DNA from: RUG12519 sp045649685 | GTDB lineage: Bacteria; Bacillota; Clostridia; Oscillospirales; Ruminococcaceae | DNA length: 64,000 nt | Assembly: GCA_045649685.1 (NCBI GenBank) | Contig: JAZRQJ010000007.1 | Span: 62,001-126,000, forward strand | Reading direction: 5' to 3' | In this document: piece by piece, positions 6,589 to 14,799 of the stretch | How the letters are laid out: every line of letters begins with the position of its first letter | How positions within the stretch are numbered: position 1 is the first letter of the stretch | The notes under the pieces: generated by a model | The model's input: only the letters and a program-made list of their open reading frames with translations | Told to the model about the DNA's origin: nothing | The model's database searches: none | Program-made: the position numbers and the translations under genes

Positions 6589-8937
6589 GTGATTAAGAAT
6601 GGTAGTAAGGACAATAATATATCAACACTTGAAGATATGCGTGATGCATTAAACTCTAAAACTAATGACGATGAAAATAAAAGTGAAAAGGAAGAAATTG
6701 TTGACAGTGCTCCGGAAATTAGTGAACCAAAACCTGAGGACTTTGAAGAGCTTGAAATAGAAGTTAGTGAGCAAGATCCATTAGATAATACAAAGGATTT
6801 TGAAATAGTTAAAAAAACGGAAAACTATCAAAAAAAGGTGCATGAATTTACACTTGAAGAAAAAAGAGAAAAATTTGAAAAATTTATGTCCAATACTATC
6901 ACTCAAAATATATATAGTGATTCCAGCGGAACTCGGGGACCTAGCACGTTTCATACTGGCGAATTTTTAAATAAAAATATTAATCAAGAATTAGTAAAAT
7001 CGTTTGAGAGACAAAAAATTACAGAATCTCAAATTGATAGATTTGATAAATTTCAAAAACAACGAGATAAGAAAGTAGAAAAATTTAATAGTAAGTATAA
7101 TGTTATACATGGGGCAGAAGTTCGGCCTTTATATGGGGTTAATGATGTTAGCAATAATGAGGAGACAGTAGATTCTGATATATTGGTTGATGAAGTTAAT
7201 GAAGATTTTGAATATAAGAATAAAGAAGACTTTGAAAATGTAAATAATTATTTGATAAAGGCAAGAAAAAAGGTTGGAACATCTACTTTATTGTTAACGA
7301 TTTTATTTGTGATATCCTTAGTGTGGCAGTTTGGAGTTTTTAATTATTTTACTTTGCCAGCATATTTAACGGTTGCTAAGCCTTTGTCATATCTTGGTTT
7401 AAACCTTTTATTTTTGGTTGGTTCGTCAGTTGCTTTTTTAGATGTATTGAAATCTGGAGTTTTGAGTTTATTTAAATTAAAAGCAAATTCTGATAGTGTA
7501 ATATCTATTATGATTTTTGGAAATATTTTTCAAAATATACTTTTGTTTTTTTCTGGAAGCGAGATGATAAACAATAAGAATATATTCTTACTAACACCTG
7601 TGGTTATTGGATGCATGACTTTTCATAATTTGGCGAATTATATTACTTATAATAATATTTTTAAAAATTTTCAGTTTGTTTGTGATGAAAATTCGAAATA
7701 TTGTTCAGTTGGAATGGCTAATAATGAAGATTTATTATCGGCTTTTTCTAAAGGCAGAGGTGGAAAGCGTGTTCCTAGGGTTGCTTTTAAGAGAAAAGCT
7801 GGCTTTTTAACTGATTTTATTTATTATTCTTTTGTTGAAAATATTACAGATTCTGTTGGATATTTTTTGGCCCCTATTAGTTTGTGTTTAAGTATTTTAC
7901 TTACAATTATTTCGGCAATAGTTTGTGGAAATATATGGATTTCTTTCACTGTTTTTTCTGTTACTTTATGTTTAACCACCCCATTTTCTTTTCTGTTTTC
8001 TGCAGTATTTCCATTTTGCTTTGCTCAAAAAAGGTTGTTTAAATATAAATCCACTTTTTTGGGATGCGATGCGATTGAATTTGGAAAAACTGATACAATT
8101 CTTTTAAATGCTAGGGAATTATTTCCAAGAGGAACTGTTAATTTGGCTGGTATGAGAGTTTTTAATGGACACAAGATAGATGACTCTATAATTTGTGCAG
8201 CCAGTGTTTTAAATGCCTCTAACAGCGTTTTAAAAGATATGTTTATGGATATACTTTTGGGAAATGATCAGCACTTGAAAAACGTAGATACTATATTGTA
8301 TGAAGATGGCTTAGGAATATCTGCATGGGTTGATGATAGAAGAATAATTATAGGAAATTATGATATGATGGTTAATCATAATGTGATAATGCCATCTATT
8401 AGTGAAGTTGATCAAATGAACAAAAATAATTGCGAGTTAATTTTTGTTGCAATATCTGGGCAGTTAACCGCTGCGTTTATGTATGATATGAGTGTTGATC
8501 GTAATGTTGAACTTATATTAAAGTCTTTAGAAAATGAAGGAATATCTGTGGTAATTAAAAGTGTTGATTTTGTTATTCAGTCAGAAAAATTAGCGGAAAA
8601 ATTTGATGTTTGTGAGGATTTGTTTAAAATTCTTCCTGCTCAATATCATCAAAGTTATAGAAAACAGACTAGAGATATGCAGAGAGATGGATCAGCAGTG
8701 ATTTGTAGTGATGATTTTATTTCTTTTGCCAATGCTATAATTGAATCTAAAAAGTATAGGTTCTTTTCTAGGATTGGAATGGCATTTTCTATTTTTGGAA
8801 TGTTAGTTTCTATGTTAATATTGGTTTTATTTATAGCAACAAACGCGGTTTATAAATTTTCATCTTTAGGTATAATTGTTCTTCATTTAGCTGTTTTATT
8901 AGTAATATTTTGTATGAGTTTAATTGGAAAAAAATAA
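6589..8937 (+). CDS. Degenerate (pseudo-enzyme) P1B-type ATPase homologue
   Basis: A protein of 782 residues. Residues 1-225 are acidic, charged and unrecognised. About four hydrophobic segments follow (230-350), then a short cytosolic loop, two helices (423-480), a large cytosolic part (490-725) and two terminal helices. The order matches heavy-metal P-type ATPases: CLTTPFSFLF where CPC-ATP would be; DTILLNARELFP (502-513) where D-K-T-G-T-L-T would be; GLGISAWVDDRRIIIGNYDM like the nucleotide-domain GxGV...VGN; then SVVIKSVD where TGD is expected. No GDGxND motif is present. The phosphorylated Asp is Asn507, so transport by the normal cycle is impossible. GTG 6589 has GAAGGGA upstream. A sensor or scaffold role is a guess. 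Confidence 0.7.
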   Translation: MIKNGSKDNNISTLEDMRDALNSKTNDDENKSEKEEIVDSAPEISEPKPEDFEELEIEVSEQDPLDNTKDFEIVKKTENYQKKVHEFTLEEKREKFEKFMSNTITQNIYSDSSGTRGPSTFHTGEFLNKNINQELVKSFERQKITESQIDRFDKFQKQRDKKVEKFNSKYNVIHGAEVRPLYGVNDVSNNEETVDSDILVDEVNEDFEYKNKEDFENVNNYLIKARKKVGTSTLLLTILFVISLVWQFGVFNYFTLPAYLTVAKPLSYLGLNLLFLVGSSVAFLDVLKSGVLSLFKLKANSDSVISIMIFGNIFQNILLFFSGSEMINNKNIFLLTPVVIGCMTFHNLANYITYNNIFKNFQFVCDENSKYCSVGMANNEDLLSAFSKGRGGKRVPRVAFKRKAGFLTDFIYYSFVENITDSVGYFLAPISLCLSILLTIISAIVCGNIWISFTVFSVTLCLTTPFSFLFSAVFPFCFAQKRLFKYKSTFLGCDAIEFGKTDTILLNARELFPRGTVNLAGMRVFNGHKIDDSIICAASVLNASNSVLKDMFMDILLGNDQHLKNVDTILYEDGLGISAWVDDRRIIIGNYDMMVNHNVIMPSISEVDQMNKNNCELIFVAISGQLTAAFMYDMSVDRNVELILKSLENEGISVVIKSVDFVIQSEKLAEKFDVCEDLFKILPAQYHQSYRKQTRDMQRDGSAVICSDDFISFANAIIESKKYRFFSRIGMAFSIFGMLVSMLILVLFIATNAVYKFSSLGIIVLHLAVLLVIFCMSLIGKK

Positions 8938-8956
8938 AATTTTAGTTTATAAATAT

Positions 8957-8999
8957 AAAAGGAATTGACAAATGCTTTTATTTTGTCAATTCCTTTTTT
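8957..8999. terminator. Bidirectional terminator
   Basis: A 16-bp perfect inverted repeat (8957-8972 with 8982-8997) has A-rich and T-rich flanks. It serves the convergent ATPase-like gene and ilvD. Confidence 0.9.
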
Positions 9000-9003
9000 G
9001 AAA

Positions 9004-10671
9004 CTATTTATATGGATTTTTCAATATTGCTCCTGTATTTCCTGACGTTACCATTGATGCATATCTTGCTAGGTATCCTTTGGTTATTTTGGGAGGTTTT
9101 GGTTTCCAATTAAGTTTGCGTTGATTTAGCTCAGCTGGATCTACTTTTATATTTATTTTGTTTTCTAAAATGTTTATAGAAATTATATCCCCATCTTTAA
9201 TTAAAGCAATTGGGCCACCCACAGCCGCTTCTGGAGAAACATGTCCTATTGCAGCGCCTCTTGTTGCACCTGAAAATCGTCCATCTGTTATTAGTGCAAC
9301 ACTGTCTCCGAGGCCTCTTCCAACAATTGCAGATGTAGGATTTAACATTTCGCGCATACCCGGACCGCCCTTTGGCCCTTCATATCGAATGATAACTACA
9401 TCACCAGGTATAATTTTACCTGTATTTATAGCGTTTTGGGCTTCTTCTTCACTATCAAAACATTTTGCAGGACCTTCGTGTACTAACATTTTTTCACAAA
9501 CTGCTGATTTTTTTACAACACATGAATCTGGAGCTAAATTTCCTGTTAATATTGATATACCGCCAGTAGAACTGTATGGTTTATTTACGGAACGTATTAC
9601 ATTTGTGTTTTTGTTTATGGAATTTTTAATGTTTTCTCCTAGTGTTTTGCCAGAGCAGGTCATAACATTTTTATGTAAAAGATTGAGTTTATTTATTTCA
9701 TGCATAACAGCATAAACTCCGCCAGCTTCATCTAAATCTTCCATGAAATGATGTCCAGCGGGGGCAAGATGACATATATTTGGAGTTTTTGCGCTAATTT
9801 CATTAACAATATCTAAATTTAAATTTATTTCGCATTCATTAGCAATAGCAGGAAGATGAAGAATGCTGTTTGTGGAGCATCCAAGAGCCATATCAACGGT
9901 TAGTGCGTTTTCAAATGCGTTAGTGGTCATTATATCTCTAGGACGAATGTTTTCTTTAAGCAATTTCATAATTTGAAAACCGGTTTGTTTAGCTAAACGG
10001 ATTCGCTTGGAATATACTGCAGGGATAGTTCCATTACCTTGTAAAGCCATTCCAATCGCTTCGGTTAAACAATTCATAGAGTTGGCTGTAAACATTCCTG
10101 CACATGAACCACAAGTTGGGCATGAATTTTCAGAAAAGTCTTCTAATTGTTTTTCATTAATTTTATCTACTGAAAATGCTCCCACTGCTTCGCTCATCTC
10201 AGAAAAACTAACTCGGCAATTATTAACTTTTCCCGATAACATTGGGCCTCCAGATACAAATATTGTGGGGATGTTTAACCTAGCTGCAGCCATTAACATT
10301 CCAGGTACATTTTTATCACAATTTGGAACCATGACCAAAGCATCAAAGCCGTGGGCTAGCGTCATTGCTTCGATAGAGTCTGCAATTAAATCACGTGTTA
10401 CAAGGGAATATTTCATTCCACTATGACCCATTGCAATTCCATCACATACAGCAATTGCAGGAAAAACAGCGGGAGTTCCGCCTGCCATTGCAATGCCCAT
10501 TTTTACAGCATCAACTATTTTGTCTATATTTATATGTCCTGGAACAATTTCGTTATATGAGCTAACTGTTCCTATCAGAGGCTTTTGCATTTCTTCTTTT
10601 GTGAAACCTAGAGCGTTAAATAGTGCTCTGTGTGGGGCATTTTGATATCCCGATATAATGTCTTTTTTCAT
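9004..10671 (-). CDS. ilvD: Dihydroxy-acid dehydratase
   Basis: A protein of 555 residues, normal for the family. It dehydrates 2,3-dihydroxy-isovalerate and -methylvalerate to the 2-keto acids of valine and isoleucine synthesis. Iron-sulfur cysteines lie in PNCDKNVPGM and PTCGSCAGMFTANSMNCL. GPKGGPGMREML and GRGLGDSVALITDGRFSGATRG are the two conserved C-terminal signatures. The start follows an AAGGAG site. It stands alone here; other ilv genes are not in the window. A pair of convergent terminator arms separates it from the ATPase-like gene. Confidence 0.97.
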   Translation of the reverse strand: MKKDIISGYQNAPHRALFNALGFTKEEMQKPLIGTVSSYNEIVPGHINIDKIVDAVKMGIAMAGGTPAVFPAIAVCDGIAMGHSGMKYSLVTRDLIADSIEAMTLAHGFDALVMVPNCDKNVPGMLMAAARLNIPTIFVSGGPMLSGKVNNCRVSFSEMSEAVGAFSVDKINEKQLEDFSENSCPTCGSCAGMFTANSMNCLTEAIGMALQGNGTIPAVYSKRIRLAKQTGFQIMKLLKENIRPRDIMTTNAFENALTVDMALGCSTNSILHLPAIANECEINLNLDIVNEISAKTPNICHLAPAGHHFMEDLDEAGGVYAVMHEINKLNLLHKNVMTCSGKTLGENIKNSINKNTNVIRSVNKPYSSTGGISILTGNLAPDSCVVKKSAVCEKMLVHEGPAKCFDSEEEAQNAINTGKIIPGDVVIIRYEGPKGGPGMREMLNPTSAIVGRGLGDSVALITDGRFSGATRGAAIGHVSPEAAVGGPIALIKDGDIISINILENKINIKVDPAELNQRKLNWKPKPPKITKGYLARYASMVTSGNTGAILKNPYK

Positions 10672-10774
10672 GGTTACAAATTAACTCCTTTTTAAAATTA
10701 TATATTTTACTTATTTATAAAAATTTTATATAATTTAAATTAAATGTGTGATGTGATAGAAAGGGTGACTTATT

Positions 10775-11095
10775 TTGGATAAAGTTGAGTTGATAGATCT
10801 ATTAAATACTTTTGAGAATATTTCAATAGACAATCCATTTAGCAGGGGAAATAATTTAGTCGCTAGACATAAAGGAAATAGAAAATGGTTTGCTTTAATT
10901 GCGGAAGTTAATGGGAAATTAGCTGTTAATTTAAAATGTGATCCAATGAAGTCTGATTTTCTTAGAAAGGTAAATAAGGCCATAGTTCCGGCTTGGCATA
11001 TGAATAAATTGCATTGGAACACTGTTTTTGTAAATGAAATAGATATAAATGAACTTAAAGAATTAATTGAAGATAGTTATGAAATTACCAAATAA
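10775..11095 (+). CDS. MmcQ/YjbR family protein
   Basis: A protein of 106 residues with a YjbR-like fold (double-wing, CyaY-like). Landmarks are FSRGNNLVARHKGNRKWFAL, LAVNLKCDPMKSDFLR, and VPAWHMNKLHWNTVFV. The function of the family is unknown; DNA binding has been suggested from the fold. The start is TTG at 10775, preceded by GAAAGGGTG. It is divergent from ilvD and ends in a terminator shared with rex. Confidence 0.85.
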   Translation: MDKVELIDLLNTFENISIDNPFSRGNNLVARHKGNRKWFALIAEVNGKLAVNLKCDPMKSDFLRKVNKAIVPAWHMNKLHWNTVFVNEIDINELKELIEDSYEITK

Positions 11096-11136
11096 ATAGA
11101 CCAGGATACAAAGATATAACCTGGCCTATTTTTATA
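11095..11136. terminator. Bidirectional terminator between YjbR gene and rex
   Basis: AATAGACCAGG (11095-11105) pairs with CCTGGCCTATT (11120-11130), with one mismatch and T-rich flanks on both strands. Confidence 0.75.
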
Positions 11137-11775
11137 CTATTGGTTTAATTTACTCATTTGAAAACAAAGAGTTAACAAACTATCGCTAATATGGACATTC
11201 TCTACAATAACATTATCAAGATTTATCGCAAAATCATAGTGACTAAAATTCCAAAATCCTTTTATGCCTAGATCGACCAGTGTTTGTGCCAAACTTTCAG
11301 CACCTTCTTGTGGTATACATAATATTGCAACTTTAGGAGAATTTTTTTTGCAAAAACTTTTTAAATCACGAATATTTAAAACATCATATCCAGCAATGTT
11401 TTTACCTATAATATCAATATTTTGATCGAAAACACCAACTAAATTGAATCCTTTATCGTTAAAATTCATATAGGATAAAATGGCTTTCCCGAGATTTCCA
11501 GCGCCAATTAAAATTGCGTTTGTTTGATGTGAAATACCCAATATATCTTCTATTTCTTTGTGCAAATCATTAACATTATAGCCATATCCTTGTTGACCAA
11601 ATTCCCCAAAACAATGTAAATCCTGCCTAATTTGAGAAGCAGTTATTCCAAGCATCTCGGATAGTTTTTTTGAAGAAATTCTAGGTATATTTTCCTGTAT
11701 CAATTTACCTAAAAAGCGATAATATCTTGGCAATCTGCGTATGACAGACATTGAAACGTCATTTGACTTAGACAT
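11137..11775 (-). CDS. rex: Redox-sensing transcriptional repressor Rex
   Basis: A protein of 212 residues. An N-terminal winged helix (RRLPRYYRFLGKL, ITASQIRQDLHCFGEFGQQG) is followed by a Rossmann domain with ILIGAGNLGKAIL, which binds NADH/NAD+. Rex senses the NADH:NAD+ ratio and represses fermentation and redox genes when NADH is low. It lies 27 bases downstream of the isocitrate dehydrogenase gene on the same strand, so the two may share a transcript. No Rex operator was identified with confidence in this window. Confidence 0.96.
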   Translation of the reverse strand: MSKSNDVSMSVIRRLPRYYRFLGKLIQENIPRISSKKLSEMLGITASQIRQDLHCFGEFGQQGYGYNVNDLHKEIEDILGISHQTNAILIGAGNLGKAILSYMNFNDKGFNLVGVFDQNIDIIGKNIAGYDVLNIRDLKSFCKKNSPKVAILCIPQEGAESLAQTLVDLGIKGFWNFSHYDFAINLDNVIVENVHISDSLLTLCFQMSKLNQ

Positions 11776-11802
11776 TTGTTTTTATACTCCAAATTAAATT
11801 TA

Positions 11803-12960
11803 TTAAAGGGTTTCAGTGGTTTTCATAACATAGTCGCCAAATTCTTTGGTTGTTGCACCATCTTTTCTACCAGTTATTTTTAATTTTTGTTCTTTAAACA
11901 TGCAAATATCTAGAGCATTTTCTAATTTATCTGCTTGTTCTTGGAATCCTATATGTGATAGCAATAAAACAGATGCACGCAATATTGAACATGGATCAGC
12001 ATACATATCTCTACCTTCAGCAACCATTCTAGGAGCAGAGCCATGAATTGCTTCAAACATTGCGTAGCGTTTTCCCAGATTTGCACTACCAGCAGTTCCA
12101 ACTCCGCCTTGAAATTCAGCAGCTTCATCTGTGATAATGTCTCCATATAGGTTTGGCAAAATGAAAACAGAAAAATCTTTTCTACGATTTTTGTCTATCA
12201 ATTTTGCAGTTGTTATGTCTATATACCAGTCATCTACTTCAATTTCTGGGAACTCTTGAGCAACTTTTTTGCAGTCACGTAAAAAATTGCCATCTGTTGT
12301 TTTTATAACATTTGCTTTAGTTATTATTGAAACTTTCTTTTTATTATTTTTTCTAGCATATTCAAAAGCCATTCTTGCAATACGCTCTGAACCCTGATGA
12401 GTTGTTACTGTAAAGTCTATAGCTAAATCTTCATCTATATTTATACCGCAAGAACCCAAAGCATAAGAACCTTCAGTGTTTTCACGGAAGAATGTCCAGT
12501 CTATGCCTTCGCTAGGGACTTTAACGGGACGTACGTTAGCAAATAGATCCAATTCTTTTCTCATTGCAACATTTGCACTCTCTATATTTGGCCAAGGATC
12601 GCCTTTTCTAGGAGTTGTTGTTGGTCCTTTTAATATAACATCGCATTCTTTTAATTCGTTTAAAACATCATCTGGTATAGCTTTGTTAGCTTTAGCACGA
12701 TTTTCAATAGTTAAGCCATCTATATCTTTGAATTCAACTTTTCCGGAATTAACAGCATCTGTTAATAAAAATTTAAGAACTCTTTCTGCTTCTTTGGTTA
12801 TTACAGGGCCTATTCCATCGCCACCACAAATTCCTATTTTTATTGTATCTAAATTCTTATAATCTACGAAATCTTTCTGTGATTTCATCATCTTGATTCT
12901 ATCCAGTTGATTTTTTATCAATTTTTCAAAATGATTGGTTGCATTAGATATTTTTTCCAT
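11803..12960 (-). CDS. icd: Isocitrate/isopropylmalate-family dehydrogenase, probably isocitrate dehydrogenase
   Basis: A protein of 385 residues of the beta-decarboxylating dehydrogenase family. Landmarks are GICGGDGIGPVITKEA near the N-terminus, FFRENTEGSYALG, DEAAEFQGGVGTAGSANLG, and EAIHGSAPRM. The FxREN(T/S)EG form and the overall length fit isocitrate dehydrogenase better than isopropylmalate dehydrogenase. It would make 2-oxoglutarate from isocitrate; aconitase is encoded elsewhere in the window. The residue after HGSAP is Arg, so NAD versus NADP preference cannot be read safely. A good Shine-Dalgarno (AGAGGAG) precedes the ATG. Rex follows at once. Confidence 0.88.
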   Translation of the reverse strand: MEKISNATNHFEKLIKNQLDRIKMMKSQKDFVDYKNLDTIKIGICGGDGIGPVITKEAERVLKFLLTDAVNSGKVEFKDIDGLTIENRAKANKAIPDDVLNELKECDVILKGPTTTPRKGDPWPNIESANVAMRKELDLFANVRPVKVPSEGIDWTFFRENTEGSYALGSCGINIDEDLAIDFTVTTHQGSERIARMAFEYARKNNKKKVSIITKANVIKTTDGNFLRDCKKVAQEFPEIEVDDWYIDITTAKLIDKNRRKDFSVFILPNLYGDIITDEAAEFQGGVGTAGSANLGKRYAMFEAIHGSAPRMVAEGRDMYADPCSILRASVLLLSHIGFQEQADKLENALDICMFKEQKLKITGRKDGATTKEFGDYVMKTTETL

Positions 12961-13086
12961 AATGTTTATCTCCTCTTTATATTTTGAAACCTGTTTTAAG
13001 TAAAATAAAACAAATTATACTGCATATTAAATTGTATCATATAAATTAATATAAATCAAAATATCTTTAACATTTATGGGTAATTT

Positions 13087-13701
13087 TTATTTAAAACGGT
13101 ATTTATTTATCTCACTAAGTACTTCATTTGCATTTAATTTAGAAAAATTTAAATTTATATGAATTGCGTAGTCTTTTGAAAATTTTTTATTGAGTTTATA
13201 TTTTATTTTTGCCAAAAATGATGAGTTATTATAAAATTCTTGCGATAATTTTAACGCTATAATTTTATTTTTTAATTGTTTCTAATTATTTGAAAAGAGG
13301 TAGTTTTTTGGATTAAAGACGCATATGTCTTCAATATGTTTCCATTCTATTAATGTTGGTTTTGAAAAAATATTCCACTGATTGATCAATAAGCCCTTAT
13401 TATCTATAACTAGAAGTTCTTTTTCTTCATTTTTAAAAAATAGTTTATTTAAAATTATTTTAATTAGAAGAGATGTGAACAAAATACTAGCGAATCCAAA
13501 AAATACAATGCCGATAATCATAATGATTCTAATAATAAACTTATTTCTAATTCGTCTTCCTCTTGGAAGACGCGCTGCATCTGGCATTTCTGTTGATGGT
13601 AAGGTAGCAATATATATGCATCCAAGAGTAAACAAAATTGATATGATACTCAAAAAGGCTACTTTTTTTACATTAAAGCTCACAACAAAGTGGTTTTTCA
13701 T
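13087..13701 (-). pseudogene. STM3941-like membrane protein, interrupted by an in-frame TAG
   Basis: The intact part (13282-13701, 139 residues) has two membrane helices and then the start of a soluble domain (LLVIDNKGLLINQWNIFSKP, WKHIEDICVF). A TAG at 13284-13282 ends it. The same frame stays open for 64 more codons to TAA at 13089-13087, encoding LKLSQEFYNNSSFLAKI and YAIHINLNFSKLNANEVL. That is the expected C-terminal half of this family, and it matches the paralogue next door. This is a nonsense-mutated gene, or an unusual readthrough. A sequencing error is also possible. Confidence 0.75.
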
Positions 13702-13763
13702 ATTTGTAATATCCTATTCAAAATAAATTTAACGTTTAAGAACTAATTTGATTCTTTGAAATA

Positions 13764-14357
13764 TTATTTTTTAGAAGAACATTCCTTCATTTTGTTAATT
13801 ACTTTTTTGGCATCTTACTTAGTAAAAAATAATCTTATACGAAAATGACAACCATGAGATGTTAAGCTTGTAAATTAACAAGCTATTTTTTCCATTATAG
13901 ATAGGTTATCATAAAATTCTTTTTTGAGAGTTAAACATATTGAGTTATTGTTAAAAAATAGCCAAGGCATGCCTGAGCTGCTATTTCTTGATATATAATG
14001 ATATGTTGAAGTGTACACATCTATACTATTCCGATTTATAAACATAGGTTTAGAAAATATATACCATTTACTTCGATATATTCCCTTATTGCTGATAATT
14101 ACAGCTGCTTCTTTTCTTTTGAAAAGCACTTTAATAAAAAGATAAATGTAGGTATAAAAAAAGCATGAAACTCCACAAAATACTACAGCAAAAGCATAAA
14201 CCAAAAGGAAAGCTTGTTTTGGATCAAGTTGATTATTTAAAATCAATGATATAATAATTGTGTTAACATATAACATAATAGATAGAAAAGATAATAGGAA
14301 TAAAGTATGTAGTATTATTAGTTTTTTGTCAAAATAAATTATTAAGTCATCTTTCAT
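13764..14357 (-). pseudogene. Second STM3941-like membrane protein with two in-frame stops
   Basis: The open part (13875-14357, 160 residues) has two membrane helices (LIILHTLFLLSFLSIMLYVN and a second near FLLVYAFAVVFCGVSCFFYT), then SNKGIYRSKWYIFSKPMFI, like the neighbouring gene. It stops at TAA 13877-13875 after EFYDNLSIMEKIAC. The same frame continues with a further TAA and reaches DAKKVINKMKECSSKK by 13764. The tail (CHFRIRLFFTK, stop, DAKKVINKM) aligns with the C-terminus of its paralogue. Both copies have therefore lost the same domain by point mutation. Confidence 0.65.
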
Positions 14358-14412
14358 GTTTAAAGTTCATCCTAATCTTTATGTTAATTATTAGAGAGTA
14401 TAAATTATACCA

Positions 14413-14442
14413 TAAAAAAACGCTGTAAAACTAAATTACAGC
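14413..14442 (-). terminator. Terminator of the tRNA unit
   Basis: On the minus strand GCTGTAA pairs with TTACAGC around a seven-base loop, followed by G and seven T. It lies just past tRNA-Tyr. Confidence 0.88.
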
Positions 14443-14452
14443 ATATAAATAA

Positions 14453-14537
14453 TGGTGGGAGATGATGGATTCGAACCATCGAAGCATAAAGCAACAGATT
14501 TACAGTCTGCCCCCTTTGGCCGCTCGGGAAATCTCCC
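14453..14537 (-). tRNA. tRNA-Tyr (anticodon GTA)
   Basis: 85 bases, class II with a long variable arm. The acceptor stem is GGGAGAT/ATCTCCC. The anticodon loop CTGTAAA sits in a CAGA/TCTG stem. The T arm reads GATGGTTCGAATCCATC, and CCA is encoded at 14455-14453. Confidence 0.98.
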
Positions 14538-14549
14538 ATATATACAAAA

Positions 14550-14625
14550 TGGAGCTGGTGGACGGACTTGAACCCCCGACCTGCTGATTACAAATCAGCT
14601 GCTCTACCAACTGAGCTACACCAGC
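14550..14625 (-). tRNA. tRNA-Thr (anticodon TGT)
   Basis: 76 bases. The acceptor stem is GCTGGTG/CACCAGC. The D arm is AGCTCAGTTGGTAGAGC. The anticodon TGT lies in a CTGAT/ATCAG stem. CCA is encoded. It lies 12 bases upstream of tRNA-Tyr in the same unit. Confidence 0.98.
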
Positions 14626-14652
14626 AACTTACAAAATATCAAGTGCTCAAGT

Positions 14653-14682
14653 ATTATAACATATACAGTTTATTGTTGTCAA
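14653..14682 (-). promoter_or_regulatory. Promoter of the tRNA-Thr/tRNA-Tyr unit
   Basis: Minus strand TTGACA (14682-14677), an 18-base spacer, and TATAAT (14658-14653). Both hexamers are perfect, as expected for a stable-RNA gene. Confidence 0.88.
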
Positions 14683-14733
14683 CACAAAAATAAAAAAATA
14701 TTAAAAATAGTAATTTGTTTGTTTTTGAATTTC

Positions 14734-14762
14734 TTGAAATTTTACGATATTCATGATACTAT
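14734..14762 (+). promoter_or_regulatory. Promoter of purB
   Basis: TTGAAA (14734-14739), 17 bases, then TACTAT (14757-14762) preceded by TGA (extended -10). Confidence 0.6.
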
Positions 14763-14799
14763 ATAAACTGAATTAGTTTTATAGAAAAGGTGTGACAAT

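Noticed and set aside
10672..10774. Possible T-box or BCAA leader before ilvD; also searched before thrS, gltX and cysS
   Set aside because: No T-box sequence and the gaps are too short or filled with simple promoter elements.
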